Below are positions 33,958-44,143 of a DNA stretch of 64,000 nt, piece after piece (the stretch's first letter is position 1; each line of letters opens with the position of its first letter). The DNA lies in the NCBI GenBank assembly GCA_014843695.1, contig CM026401.1, positions 51,515,450 through 51,579,449 of the forward strand. The letters are read 5' to 3'. The notes beneath the pieces were generated by a model. That model was given only the letters and a program-made list of their open reading frames with translations, had not been told where the DNA came from and searched no databases. The stretch comes from Archivesica marissinica (taxonomy: Eukaryota; Mollusca; Bivalvia; Venerida; Vesicomyidae). The position numbers and the translations under genes were made by a program.

Positions 33958-36075
33958 TTATATAGCATACGTACACCCAAAGGAAAATATAGCATACGTA
34001 CACCCAAAGGAGAATATAGCATACATACGTACACTGAAAGGAGAATATAGCATACGTACACCCAAAGGAGAATATAGCATACATACACCCAAAGGAGAAT
34101 ATAGCATACGTACACCCAAAGGAGAATATAGCATACGTACAACCAAAGGAGAATATAGCATACGTACACCCAAAGGAGAATATAGCATACGTACACCCAA
34201 AGGAGAATATAGCATACGTACACCCAAAGGAGAATATAGCATACGTACACCCAAAGGAGAATATAGCATACGTACACCCAAAGGAGAATATAGCATACGT
34301 ACACCCAAAGGAGAATATAACATACGTACACCCAAAGGAGAATATAGCATACGTACACCCAAAGGAGAATATAGCATACATACGTACACTGAAAGGAGAA
34401 TATAGCATACGTATACCCAAAGGAGAATATAGCATATGTGCACCCAAAGGAGAATATAGCATACGTACACCCAAAGGAGAATATAGCATACGTGCAACCA
34501 AAGGAGAATATAGCATAGGTACATACACCCAAAGGAGAATATAGCATACGTACACCCAAAGGAGAATATAGCATACGTACACCCAAAGGAGAATATAGCA
34601 TACGTACACCCAAAGGAGAATATAGCATACGTACACCCAAAGGAGAATATAGCGTACGTACAACCAAAGGAGAATATAGCATACGTACACCCAAAGGAGA
34701 ATATAGCATACATACAACCAAAGGAGAATATAGCATACATACACCCAAAGGAGAATATAGCATACGTACACCCAAAGGAGAATATAGCGTACGTACAACC
34801 AAAGGAGAATATAGCATACGTACACCCAAAGGAGAATATAGCATACGTACAACCAAAGGAGAATATAGCATACGTACACCCAAAGGAGAATATAGCATAC
34901 GTACAACCAAAGGAGAATATAGCATATGTACATACACCCAAAGGAGAATATAGCATACGTACAACCAAAGGAGAATATAGCATACGTACATACACCCAAA
35001 GGAGAATATAGCATACGTACACCCAAAGGAGAATATAGCGTACGTACATACACCCAAAGGAGAATATAGCGTACGTACACCCAAAGGAGAATATAGCGTA
35101 CGTACATACACCCAAAGGAGAATATAGCATACGTACACCCAAAGGAGAATATAGCGTACGTACAACCAAAGGAGAATATAGCATACGTACACCCAAAGGA
35201 GAATATAGCATACGTACACCCAAAGGAGAATATAGCATACGTACACCCAAAGGAGAATATAGCATACGTACAACCAAAGGAGAATATAGCATATGTACAT
35301 ACACCCAAAGGAGAATATAGCATACGTACAACCAAAGGAGAATATAGCATACGTACATACACCCAAAGGAGAATATAGCATACGTACACCCAAAGGAGAA
35401 TATAGCGTACGTACATACACCCAAAGGAGAATATAGCGTACGTACACCCAAAGGAGAATATAGCGTACGTACATACACCCAAAGGAGAATATAGCATACG
35501 TACACCCAAAGGAGAATATAGCATACGTACACCCAAAGGAGAATATAGCATACATACACCCAAAGGAGAATATAGCATACGTGCAACCAAAGGAGAATAT
35601 AGCGTACGTACATACACCCAAAGGAGAATATAGCATACATACACCCAAAGGAGAATATAGCATACGTACAACCAAAGGAGAATATAGCATACGTACACCC
35701 AAAGGAGAATATAGCATACGTACACCCAAAGGAGAATATAGCATACGTACATCCAAAGGAGAATATAGCATACATACACCCAAAGGAGAATATAGCATAC
35801 GTACAACCAAAGGAGAATATAGCATACGTACACCCAAAGGAGAATATAGCATACGTACACCCAAAGGAGAATATAGCATACGTACACCCAAAGGAGAATA
35901 TAGCATACGTACAACCAAAGGAGAATATAGCATACGTACACCCAAAGGAGAATATAGCATACGTACACCCAAAGGAGAATATAGCATACGTACATACACC
36001 CAAAGGAGAATATAGCATACGTACATACACCCAAAGGAGAATATAGCATACGTACAACCAAAGGAGAATATAGCT
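33958..36075. repeat. 27-bp minisatellite with 31-bp variants and a 367-bp block duplication
   Basis: About 77 units of gaatatagcatacgtacacc plus caaagga. Subtypes carry acaacc for acaccc, gcgtacg for gcatacg, or an extra cata (31 bp). The rare subtype agcatatgtacatacac is at 34921 and 35288, and gcgtacgtacatacac at 35038 and 35405, both 367 bp apart, so a block of about 13 units was copied. All three minus frames are open for about 700 codons. Confidence 0.96.
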
Positions 36076-36179
36076 TTCGTACACCCATAAGAGAATGACT
36101 TATCTGACTCGCAAACCTGGCGAATCAGACCTGTATGTATTTTAATACAATTAAACATGCGCGAAAGACATTTGAATTA

Positions 36180-36302
36180 AGAGATCACTTTTCAGTTTGT
36201 GTTTGTGTTGTTAAAGAACAAATTAGCCTGTATTAAGAGACCATTCCTGCTTAGAGACTGCTTTTTGCCTTCCCTTTGGGCTGTGGTCTCTTTAAAACTT
36301 AA
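36180..36302. mobile_element. Left part of an unclassified element carrying MITE-J
   Basis: Contains attaagagaccattcctgct, tagagactgc and ggctgtggtctctttaaaac, which is laid out like MITE-A (paired inverted words, then a gtttgactgta right end at 36524-36534). It seems to be a relative in which the gctgctt words are replaced by gagacc words. MITE-J sits in its TTAA. Confidence 0.45.
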
Positions 36303-36513
36303 CCTGCCGAATAAATTGGGCGGAATGTGCAAACAACATAGATCCAGATCATTTACTCAGGATCTATGTTGTTTGCTATTCAGACAAGTATTTAGCTCCA
36401 CCATGTGAATATCAAACAGCATAGAGCCTGATCAGACGGTACATGTTGTGCCGTCACATCTGGCTCTATGCTGTTTGCAAAGAAACTTTATTTTGTGATT
36501 GGCAGTTGGCAGG
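36303..36513. mobile_element. MITE-J, compact copy, TTAA target
   Basis: TTAA at 36299-36302 and 36514-36517. Termini cctgcc and ggcagg are inverted. The interior has gtgcaaacaacatagatcca, tctatgttgtttgctattca, catagagcctgatcagacgg and ctctatgctgtttgcaaa. It is nested in the element that ends gtttgactgta. Confidence 0.82.
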
Positions 36514-36609
36514 TTAATACAAGTTTGACTGTATGCTCTTGTTCAAATAATTTGATGTTTATTTAATATGTTATCTGTATTTGTACAAATTCTTACTTTA
36601 ATGAGCTCA

Positions 36610-37067
36610 AACTAGACCCAAATTTTGGGAGAATTGAGAATGCATGCGATTGCGTCATCTAATAGTATTATTTAATAAATGTCAATATAAAAGTGTTAAA
36701 ATATACAATGTGACCATTAGATACAATATTTGAATAGAAGGAGTGCTTTACAATGGCCAGTGTGTGTATATCTTACTGGTCAATATTTTGTCTTGAAAAT
36801 TATATTTAAAAAAACAACATATAAACAAAAACATTTTTTTAGGGAGTAAATGGTGCCCCTGTTTTTCACGTTGCCTCTTCTCTCTCCCTCCCTCGTGGCG
36901 ATGGATTCCATCATGAATGAGATCTCGAGAGTGATTAATATAAGTTATAAGAACTTGTTTCACAATCGAGCTAAAATAAATTTGTATAAACTAAGTGGTG
37001 CCCCCAGGGAGCAAAGTCGGGGTCCCAAGGGCAACTACATCACCAATGTCGCCCTCTAGAATGAGCC
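36610..37067 (-). mobile_element. MITE-K interrupted by a SINE-B fragment
   Basis: MITE-K runs from about 36610 (tttgggagaattgag, gtgctttacaatggccagtg) to agggagtaaa, resumes at 37005 (cagggagcaaagtcggggtc) and ends at ctctagaatgagccct. The interruption is a SINE-B 3' half flanked by a short duplication of MITE-K sequence. Confidence 0.8.
36860..36995 (+). mobile_element. SINE-B, 5'-truncated, nested in MITE-K
   Basis: Runs from tcacgttgcctcttctctct to aaatttgtataaactaag. The target duplication tggtgcccc is at 36851-36859 and 36996-37004. Since the duplicated bases are MITE-K sequence, SINE-B is the younger insertion. Confidence 0.85.
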
Positions 37068-37318
37068 CTTCACTACATTGGCCTGATTTGGTAGTTTATT
37101 TTTAAGCTGTGTGTAATATTAGCTTTATACCTATTACATTTTATGGTTGCTATAAATCATCAACTACTTGCTGCTCTCTATTAAAGTGTTTTGTAATTCA
37201 GTTTTGGTCACTGTCCACACCCCCTACAGCAGCTGCTTTTACATTTTTTCAGACCACCTGCCATGTTTTGTGCAACATTTTGAGGTAAAACAAGTTCTGT
37301 TAATATGTGAATCAGTTT

Positions 37319-39895
37319 ATAACCAGCAGGGTTTTATGTCGGTTTATAACCAGCAGGGTTTTATGTCGGTTTATAACCAGTATGGTTTATGTCAGTTTAT
37401 AACCAGTATGGTTTATGTCAGTTTATAACCAGAAGGGTTTATGTCAGTTTATAACCAGTATGGTTTATGTCAGTTTATAACCAGTATGGTTTATGTCAGT
37501 TTATAACCAGCAGGGTTTTATGTCAGTTTATAACCAGCAGGTTTTATGTCAGTTTATAACCAGTCTGGTTTATGTCAGTTTATAACCAGCCGGTTTTATG
37601 TCAGTTTATAACCAGTATGGTTTTATGTCAGTTTATAACCAGCAGTGTTTTATGTCACTTTATAACCAGCAGTGTTTTATGTCAGTTTATAACCAGCAGG
37701 GTTTTATGTCAGTTTATAACCAGTATGGTTTTATGTCAGTTTATAACCAGTATGGTTTATGTCAGTTTATAACCAGTATGGTTTTATGTCAGTTTATAAC
37801 CAGTATGGTTTATGTCAGTTTATAACCAGCAGGGTGTTATGTCTGTCTATAACCAGAAGGGTTTTATGTCGGTTTATAACCAGTATGGTTTATGTCAGTT
37901 TATTACCAGCAGGGTTTTATGTCAGTTTATAACCAGCAGGGTGTTATGTCAGTATATAACCAGCAGGGTGTTATGTCAGTTTATAACCAGCAGGGTTTTA
38001 TGTCACTTTATAACCAACAGTGTTTTATGTCAGTTTATAACCAGCAGGGTTTTAAGTCAGTTTATAACCAGCAGGGTTTTATGTCAGTTTATAACCAGTA
38101 TGGTTTATGTCAGTTTATAACCAGCAGGGTTTTATGTCAGTTTATAACCAATATGGTTTTATGTCAGTTTATAACCAGCAGGGTTTTATGTCAGTTTATA
38201 ACCAGCAGGGTTTTATGTCAGTTTATAACCAGCAGGGTGTTATGTCTGTCTATAACCAGAAGGGTTTTATGTCTGTTTATAACCAGTATGGTTTATGTCA
38301 GTTTATAACCAGCACGGTGTTATGTCTGTCTATAACCAGAAGGGTTTTATGTCGGTTTATAACCAGTATGGTTTATGTCAGTTTATAACCAGCAGGGTTT
38401 TATGTCGGTTTATAACCAGTATGGTTTATGTCAGTTTATTACCAGCAGGGTTTTATGTCAGTTTATAACCAGCAGGGTGTTATGTCAGTATATAACCAGC
38501 AGGGTGTTATGTCAGTTTATAACCAGCAGGGTGTTGTCAGTTTATAACCAGCAGGGTGTTATGTCTGTCTATAACCAGAAGGGTTTTATGTCAGTTTATA
38601 ACTAGCAGGGTTTTATGTCAGTTTATAACCAGCAGGGTTTTATGTCAGTTTATAACCAGCAGGGTTTTATGTCAGTTTATAACCAGCAGGGTTTTATGTC
38701 AGTTTATAACCAGCAGGGTTTTATGTCAGTTTATAACCAGCAGGGTTTTATGTCAGTTTATAACCCGTATGGTTTATGTCAGTTTATAACCAGCAGGGTT
38801 TTATGTCAGTTTATAACCAGTATGGTTTATGTCAGTTTATAACCAGCAGGGTTTTATGTCAGTTTATAACCAGTATGGTTTATGTCAGTTTATAACCAGC
38901 AGTGTTTTATGTCAGTTTATAACCAGTATGGTTTATGTCAGTTTATAGCCAGCAGGGTTTTATGTCAGTTTATAACCATTATGGTTTATGTCAGTTTATA
39001 ACCAGCAGGGTTTTATGTCAGTTTATAACCAGCAGGGTGTTATGTCTGTCTCTAACCAGAAGGGTTTATATCAGTTTATAACCAGTATGGTTTATGTCAG
39101 TTTATTACCAGCAGGGTTTTATGTCAGTTTATAACCAGCAGGGTTTTATGTCAGTTTATAACCAGCAGGGTTTTATGTCAGTTTATAACCAGCAGGGTTT
39201 TATGTCAGTTTATAACCAGCAGTGTTTTATGTCAGTTTATAACCAGCAGGGTTTTATGTCAGTTTATAACCAGTATGGTTTATGTCAGTTTATAACCAGC
39301 AGGGTTTTATGTCAGTTTATAACCAGTATGGTTTATGTCAGTTTATAACCAGCAGGGTTTTTTGTCAGTTTATAACCAGTATGGTTTATGTCAGTTTATA
39401 ACCAGCAGGGTTTTATGTCAGTTTATAACCAGCAGGGTGTTATGTCTGTCTCTAACCAGAAGGGTTTATATCAGTTTATAACCAGTATGGTTTATGTCAG
39501 TTTATTACCAGCAGGGTTTTATGTCAGTTTATAACCAGCAGGGTTTTATGTCAGTTTATAACCAGCAGTGTTTTATGTCAGTTTATAACCAGCAGGGTTT
39601 TATGTCAGTTTATAACCAGTATGGTTTATGTCAGTTTATAACCAGCAGGGTTTTATGTCAGTTTATAACCAGTATGGTTTATGTCAGTTTATAACCAGCA
39701 GGGTTTTTTGTCAGTTTATAACCAGTATGGTTTATGTCAGTTTATAACCAGCAGGGTTTTATGTCAGTTTATAACCAGCAGGGTGTTATGTCTGTCTCTA
39801 ACCAGAAGGGTTTATATCAGTTTATAACCAGTATGGTTTATGTCAGTTTATTACCAGCAGGGTTTTATGTCAGTTTATAACCAGCAGGGTTTTAT
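37319..39895. repeat. 26/27-bp minisatellite with block duplications
   Basis: About 97 units: gtcagtttataaccagcagg plus gttttat (27 bp), or accagtatggtttat (26 bp). Length alternation shifts the frame and produces many short open stretches. The rare string tatgtctgtctctaaccaga begins at 39041, 39441 and 39787 (spacing 400 and 346), and a related tgtctgtctataaccagaag string recurs in the left half, so blocks of 13-15 units were copied repeatedly. Confidence 0.95.
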
Positions 39896-39929
39896 GTTGT
39901 ACACAAATTCCATTTAATCATTGTCTTAA

Positions 39930-40186
39930 CCCTTTTCCTGCAGAGTAAATAAAATCACATTTGCAAACAAAATAGATCCAGATTAGCCATGGCCTAGCAA
40001 TGCATCTGCTCAGGATCTCTGTTAGTTGTTTGCCATTCAGCCTAGTGCTTTATCTCCACTATCCCAATATCAAGCAGCATAGAGCCTGTTCAGAATGCAC
40101 GTTCTATGCACATTCTCAGTCGTCTTATCTGGCTCAATAGTGCTGTTTGCTAAAGTGATTTTTATCTGCCGCTAGCATGCAAAGTG
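39930..40186. mobile_element. MITE-J copy, TTAA target
   Basis: TTAA at 39926-39929 and 40187-40190. Begins cccttttcctgcagagtaaa; the interior has catttgcaaacaaaatagat, catagagcctgttcagaatg and gtgctgtttgctaaag. More diverged than the other copies. It sits 30 bp past the end of the 27-bp array. Confidence 0.78.
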
Positions 40187-40308
40187 TTAATTGAGACATG
40201 TTACCCAAGGAAGATCCAGCAGTATTGGAGGGACGGAGAAGAGGCAATGTGGATTTATGTGTCGCCACCACCGTGGATCTGCCACAGTCTCACTGTCAAC
40301 CTTGGATG

Positions 40309-40561
40309 AGGCTGTCCGAATAGTGCAGTGGTTAGCGCGCTCGCTTCTCACCAATGCAACCCGGGTTCGATCCTCGGACCGGGAAGTATATGAGGTGGTA
40401 CGATGGTCACCTGATCGGACAGGTGGGTGTTCTCTGGGTACTCCAGTTTCCTCCCACACGAATGACCACACTTACGCTTTCATCCGCGCCAACAAGAGTG
40501 ATTAATATAGGTTGTTAAAACTTGCTTCGCAATCGTTGTAAAACAAATAGTGTTTTAAAAA
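40309..40561 (+). mobile_element. SINE-E, full-length with 11-bp target duplication
   Basis: tRNA-like head aggctgtccgaatagtgcag with A-box-like gtgcagtggttagcg and B box gggttcgatcctc. Body gatcggacaggtgggtgttc, tcctcccacacgaatgacca, gctttcatccgcgcc. Tail agagtgattaatataggttg to aaaacaaatagtg. Target duplication aaccttggatg at 40298-40308 and 40562-40572. Confidence 0.92.
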
Positions 40562-40768
40562 AACCTTGGATGTAAGAGATTGTATTTGATGTGCACAAAT
40601 GCTTCAGGGGCAGGTTCGAAGAGTTAGTTTATAACATAAAAATACTTCAATTGTCGATCATTAGTATCAATTACCCAAGTAATGATGTACAATAGACAAT
40701 GAGCGGTCAAATCTGCTTTGTGGAACCCAGCTCCATCGTGCGATGGTTTGTGTTCTCCTCATAAGTAG

Positions 40769-41315
40769 CAGGGCTCATTCTATAAGTTGACATGGTGGAA
40801 TAGTCGCCCTAGGAATCCTGACTTTGCCCCCCTGGGGCCCCTGGCTTCTCCCTAAACAATTATTTTATTTTTGCAATTTTCATACAAACTATTGTCCAGG
40901 AAGATACACTTGCCATTGTAAAGCACGCCCACTATTCAAATGTTGTATTTAACCCATTCAACCCCAAGTAACTGACATGGACTGGTCCATGATATTTTCA
41001 GACCAATAAATTAATAAGAAAATTACCTTTGGACCAGTTCATTTATCAAAATGGGTAATTATGTCTAAAAATAGTCATATCACTGGCAAAAAAGTGCAGA
41101 TCCTGATGAGACGGCTCGTCACGAGCCGGCTCATCTGGATCTACACTTTTCATAAGCCTATTTAGAGGCCTGTGGGGTTGGAAGGGTTAATGGTCATGAT
41201 GTGTATTTTAACCCTGTTCTGTTGAAATTTATTAAATAAAACCATTTATGGACGCAATCGCACGCTTTCTCTCTTCTCTCTCACATTCTGACCTAGCTGA
41301 GGATGGGTCTTAGAA
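40769..41315 (+). mobile_element. MITE-K split by a MITE-H insertion
   Basis: Left part cagggctcattctataagtt to atgttgtattta (40952). Right part from TTAA at 41187 through ggtcatgatgtgtattttaa, acgcaatcgcacgctttctc to attctgaccta. Uninterrupted copies read gtatttaatggttgtact at this point (43249 and 55449), so the break falls exactly on a TTAA. Confidence 0.82.
40953..41186 (+). mobile_element. MITE-H, full-length, nested in MITE-K
   Basis: Between TTAA 40949-40952 and 41187-41190. Ends cccattcaacccca and tggggttggaaggg. The centre is a palindrome around gacggctcgtcacgagccgg, with flanks agtgcagatcctgatga and tcatctggatctacact. About 234 bp, no coding capacity. Confidence 0.88.
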
Positions 41316-41405
41316 GTAGGGGTTGTGGGTTAGAGTCTTGCCAGAACTGCTGTAGTGCTGTCCTCAGACAAGACACTTCACATAAATGATTGATTTATTC
41401 CTTAA

Positions 41406-41670
41406 CCTGCCGAATAAATTTGGACGGAATGTGCAAACAACATGGATCTAGATCAGCCATGGGGTGTAACGCCTCGTCTGATCAGGATCTCTGTTGTTTG
41501 CTATTCAGCCAAATGTTTTAGCGCCACTATCCGAATAGCAAATAGTATAAAGCGTGATAAGACAGCAGCACGTTTTAGCTACACTCTTCGATTAACAAAC
41601 AGCATAAAGCTTGAATGTCTGATCTGGCTCTATGCTGTTTGCAAAAGCGACGTTAGTCATAATTGGCAGA
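41406..41670. mobile_element. MITE-J copy, TTAA target
   Basis: TTAA at 41402-41405 and 41671-41674. Left end cctgccgaataaatttggac, right end cataattggcaga. The interior has the usual aacaacatggatctagatca and ctctatgctgtttgcaaaag words plus an extra partial repeat around 41575-41605. Confidence 0.8.
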
Positions 41671-41805
41671 TTAAGAGTTTATAATGTAGGCTCAACCTTC
41701 GCAGTATGTGAGACAAAGCTCAATTACAATACCTCATCTTCAACCTTCGTTGCATGCGAGACAAAAATATTTAACAGAATAATTGTGTTCTACATTTTTT
41801 AAAAT

Positions 41806-42081
41806 TCAATCATTTTGATTGGTTAGTATTTGAATACGGTTGAACAACACTAAATAAATATGTGACAAAAATGTTCTCCTTGCAAAGATAGTCTGTGGAA
41901 CATCTGTACCATCACTTCTAACAAGGGGTTTTACACGGGGGCCAGTCGTGTACAAGTGCTTATTATCTTGTCGCCGATAGTGGGAGAAAAACACTTCATA
42001 AAGAAGGGGGTTTATCATGGATGTAGCCATAAGGTACAGCTGTTTAATCCTCTCCGTACATGTCGAGATCTCAGTGTAGTA
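41806..42081 (-). CDS. Possible last exon of a rhodopsin-family GPCR (TM7, helix 8, C-tail)
   Basis: Seen: a minus-strand frame of 92 codons ending TGA at 41806-41808. It holds a hydrophobic run with NPLLY (matching the NPxxY signature at the end of transmembrane helix 7), then EVFFSHYRRQ, like the amphipathic helix 8 and basic start of a receptor tail, then about 50 polar residues. Upstream in the same frame is TERIKQLYL. A frame stop (TAG) at the exon edge forces the acceptor AG to 42082-42083, preceded by a T-rich tract (attttctttgcattctttc). Known: class A receptors often have a spliced last exon. Inferred: that this is real coding sequence. I found no exon for TM1-TM6 up to 44 kb, and the first part of TM7 is only moderately hydrophobic. 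It could be an orphan exon, a pseudogene or chance. Confidence 0.4.
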   Translation of the reverse strand, partial: YYTEISTCTERIKQLYLMATSMINPLLYEVFFSHYRRQDNKHLYTTGPRVKPLVRSDGTDVPQTIFARRTFLSHIYLVLFNRIQILTNQND

Positions 42082-42083
42082 CT

Positions 42084-42557
42084 ACTCTAATTGAAAGAAT
42101 GCAAAGAAAATGATACAATAGTGTAATAGTTATAGGTAATCCGTGGCTTTGCAACAATGGCAACTCTTTAACGTGTTGTGTTTTTTGCTCATTTCCCCTC
42201 CCCTTTTCAAAGAAATTGACAACTGACCGCAATGGGATCACAAGCGATACATTGCGTTTGGCTGAATCGTCAGGAAGTTTGTGACAATGAGGTGGTAATG
42301 CGCGTGTGGTGGCAGATGTAACGATGGTTTCTCACAGTAGGGCTGTGTCAAGGCAGAATTTGACATGGTGTCTGCCACATTTTAATGGTACGGTAATTAT
42401 GTTCGACCCTTTAGAATTATTGGTGTATGTTGCCATGCTGATGGTTGCCATTGGTGAGGTCTTGCGGATGATGAGTGCAGTTATTACTCATTGAAAATAT
42501 GTCTAAAAATAGATTGAGGTCAAGTTATTACAGAGTCATGCTAAAGTATTACATGTA
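42084..42557. other. Unique interval upstream of the candidate exon
   Basis: High-complexity, low-copy DNA. Both strands have a moderately long open stretch at 42300-42495 (the plus-strand one ends in a hydrophobic helix-like run). Neither matches a domain I know. If the GPCR exon is real, this is its last intron. Confidence 0.35.
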
Positions 42558-42734
42558 CAGTCAAACATGTCTGAAGCAGCCAGCCAAGGAATCACAGAAA
42601 GTGGCTGCTTAGCACAGGTGGTTGCTTAATAGATGTCAAATGCATAATAAAGCAACATATTGGGAATCTGGATACTGGCTGCTTTATACAGGTTGGCTGC
42701 TTAACGGAAGTGACCACTAACATAGGTTTGACTG
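42558..42734 (+). mobile_element. MITE-A, full-length copy
   Basis: 177 bp, the same length as the 4119 copy. TA at 42556-42557 and 42735-42736. Ends cagtcaaacatg and cataggtttgactg. Interior tctgaagcagccagccaagg and ggttggctgcttaacggaag. Confidence 0.85.
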
Positions 42735-42976
42735 TATTGAACTCTGGATACGGGTGATTTATATATTGCACAGTAATTTAGTGCAGTTTTATGGCCCGAA
42801 ATGTAAAACCATAATGAGGTGTCCTGACCTTTTTTGGGGCTTAAAGACAATTTTAGTCCAAAATAATGTTGTGGATTGGTAAAATACCCGGACACAGGCT
42901 GTAAACATATAATTCTAGATAAGTGTAGTAAAATCAGTAGTATGAAGTCTCTGTGTACAGTTCAGCCTGCGTTAAT

Positions 42977-43362
42977 CAGGGACCATTTTAGAGGGCGATG
43001 TGGGCGAAATAGTCGCCCTAGGGACCTTGACTTCGCCCTCTGGGGGCCCCACTTCTCCCTAAAAAAAAAATATATATATATATTTTTTGTTTTTTTATGA
43101 TTTTCAAATCTAGTAAGATACACTAGCCCATTATAAAGCACTCCTATTCAAATGTATGTTTTTTAAAGTTTTCATACAAAATTTTGGCCAGTAAGATACA
43201 CTGGCCCATTATAAAGCACTCCTTCTATTATAATGTTGTATTTAATGGTTGTACTGTGCATTTTAACCATATTTTGTTGAAATTTATTAAATAACACTAT
43301 TTAAGGACGCGATCGCATGCTTTCTCACTTCTCCCAAAAATTCTGACCTAGAATGAACCCTT
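42977..43362 (+). mobile_element. MITE-K, full-length reference copy
   Basis: Starts cagggaccattttagagggc and ends ctgacctagaatgaaccctt; the ends are inverted repeats of the cagggwtcattctag type. Flanks gcgttaat (42969-42976) and ttgttaat agree at 6 of 8 positions, compatible with an old 8-bp hAT-type duplication. The segment ggccagtaagatacactggc inside is duplicated imperfectly (43108 and 43191). Confidence 0.8.
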
Positions 43363-43439
43363 GTTAATGACCAACTCCAAGATAAAGACCACCTGTCTCT
43401 AATGGCCACTCAATAGAGTTTCATTTCCCATCAACTCAT

Positions 43440-43805
43440 TGTGGGCAATGGATTCCCATCAATGAGGTCTCGAGAGTGATTCGTGGTCTAGTAGTTAAGG
43501 AGTCCGCTTACGGAGCGGGAGGTCGAAGGTTCGAAACTCGTCAGAGGTTCATTCTGATATGGCCGGTTGGTGAGCCGCCAGCTCGTGAAATAATGGTTAC
43601 CGATTGCCTACCAGCCTGGCGCCTGGCATACAAGCATAGGATTCGGGAAGTACCGATGTTCATAAAAAGAGGTCTCTCATAAGTCAGAATTGGCTGGCCC
43701 TTTAAATAGGGGTGACACTATAATAAACAAACACTTTACTTTTACTTTTTATAAGTTGTAAGAACTTGTTTCGCAATTGAGCTAAAATATAAAATGTGTA
43801 TAAAC
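43440..43805 (+). mobile_element. SINE-B 3' half interrupted by SINE-C
   Basis: SINE-B runs from gcaatggattcccatcaatg to gagagtgatt (43481) and resumes at tataagttgtaagaacttgt (43749) through aatgtgtataaacta. Other copies read gattaatataagttg here, so a few bases were lost at the insertion point. Confidence 0.8.
43482..43748 (+). mobile_element. SINE-C, full-length, nested in SINE-B
   Basis: Head cgtggtctagtagttaagga, anticodon-region-like gtccgcttacggagcg and B box ggttcgaaactcg. Body gatatggccggttggtgagc, aatggttaccgattgcctac, ggggtgacactataataaac. Tail of tttac repeats. No clear target duplication could be read because the host lost bases. Confidence 0.85.
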
Positions 43806-44029
43806 TAACCCATTATATATCACTGTGTTTGAACCTTCATATAAGGATCAGGAACGTGTTTGACCTTCATATAAGGACCAGGAACACCTGTCAACACAAC
43901 CATGTTTAGCCAATCCTAAGGGTGGTCTTTATAAACTGTTTTAACTGTATTTGAAATGTGATACAAAGTTACAAATCATGTTTAATATCTTACAGTAATT
44001 TACCCATTTCATTCTGGATACCTTCTATT
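43806..44029. other. Short interval with paired receptor-like words
   Basis: A 34-bp imperfect direct repeat, accttcatataaggaccagg, at about 43831 and 43863. A fragment of a MITE-I terminus (acccatttcattctggatac) lies at 44001-44023. Confidence 0.55.
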
Positions 44030-44139
44030 AGGACAACCCATATTGGTCTCCAATCAAGTCAATGTTGATTCATTTTAACCTATGCATAGAGACAACTGGT
44101 AAACAAAGACCACCGTTTTAAATTTCTGTGCATGGTCAA
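44030..44139 (-). repeat. Dispersed repeat M, inverted copy of 60660-60770
   Basis: ggacaacccatattggtctc, caatcaagtcaatgttgatt, cattttaacctatgcataga, gacaactggtaaacaaagac and tctgtgcatggtcaattaa are the reverse complement of the segment spanning the SINE-A insertion at 60384. This copy lacks the SINE, and it carries MITE-I at its TTAA, which the other copy lacks. Confidence 0.88.
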
Positions 44140-44143
44140 TTAA

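Noticed and set aside
33932..36158. Three ~700-codon overlapping minus-strand frames with CYILLWVYV-like repeats
   Set aside because: All three frames of the same strand are open at once, which is the signature of a stop-free 27-bp repeat and not of a membrane protein gene.
42306..42494. 62-codon plus-strand frame with a hydrophobic helix near its C-terminus
   Set aside because: No homology that I recognise, no splice or promoter context, and it opposes the better-supported minus-strand exon.
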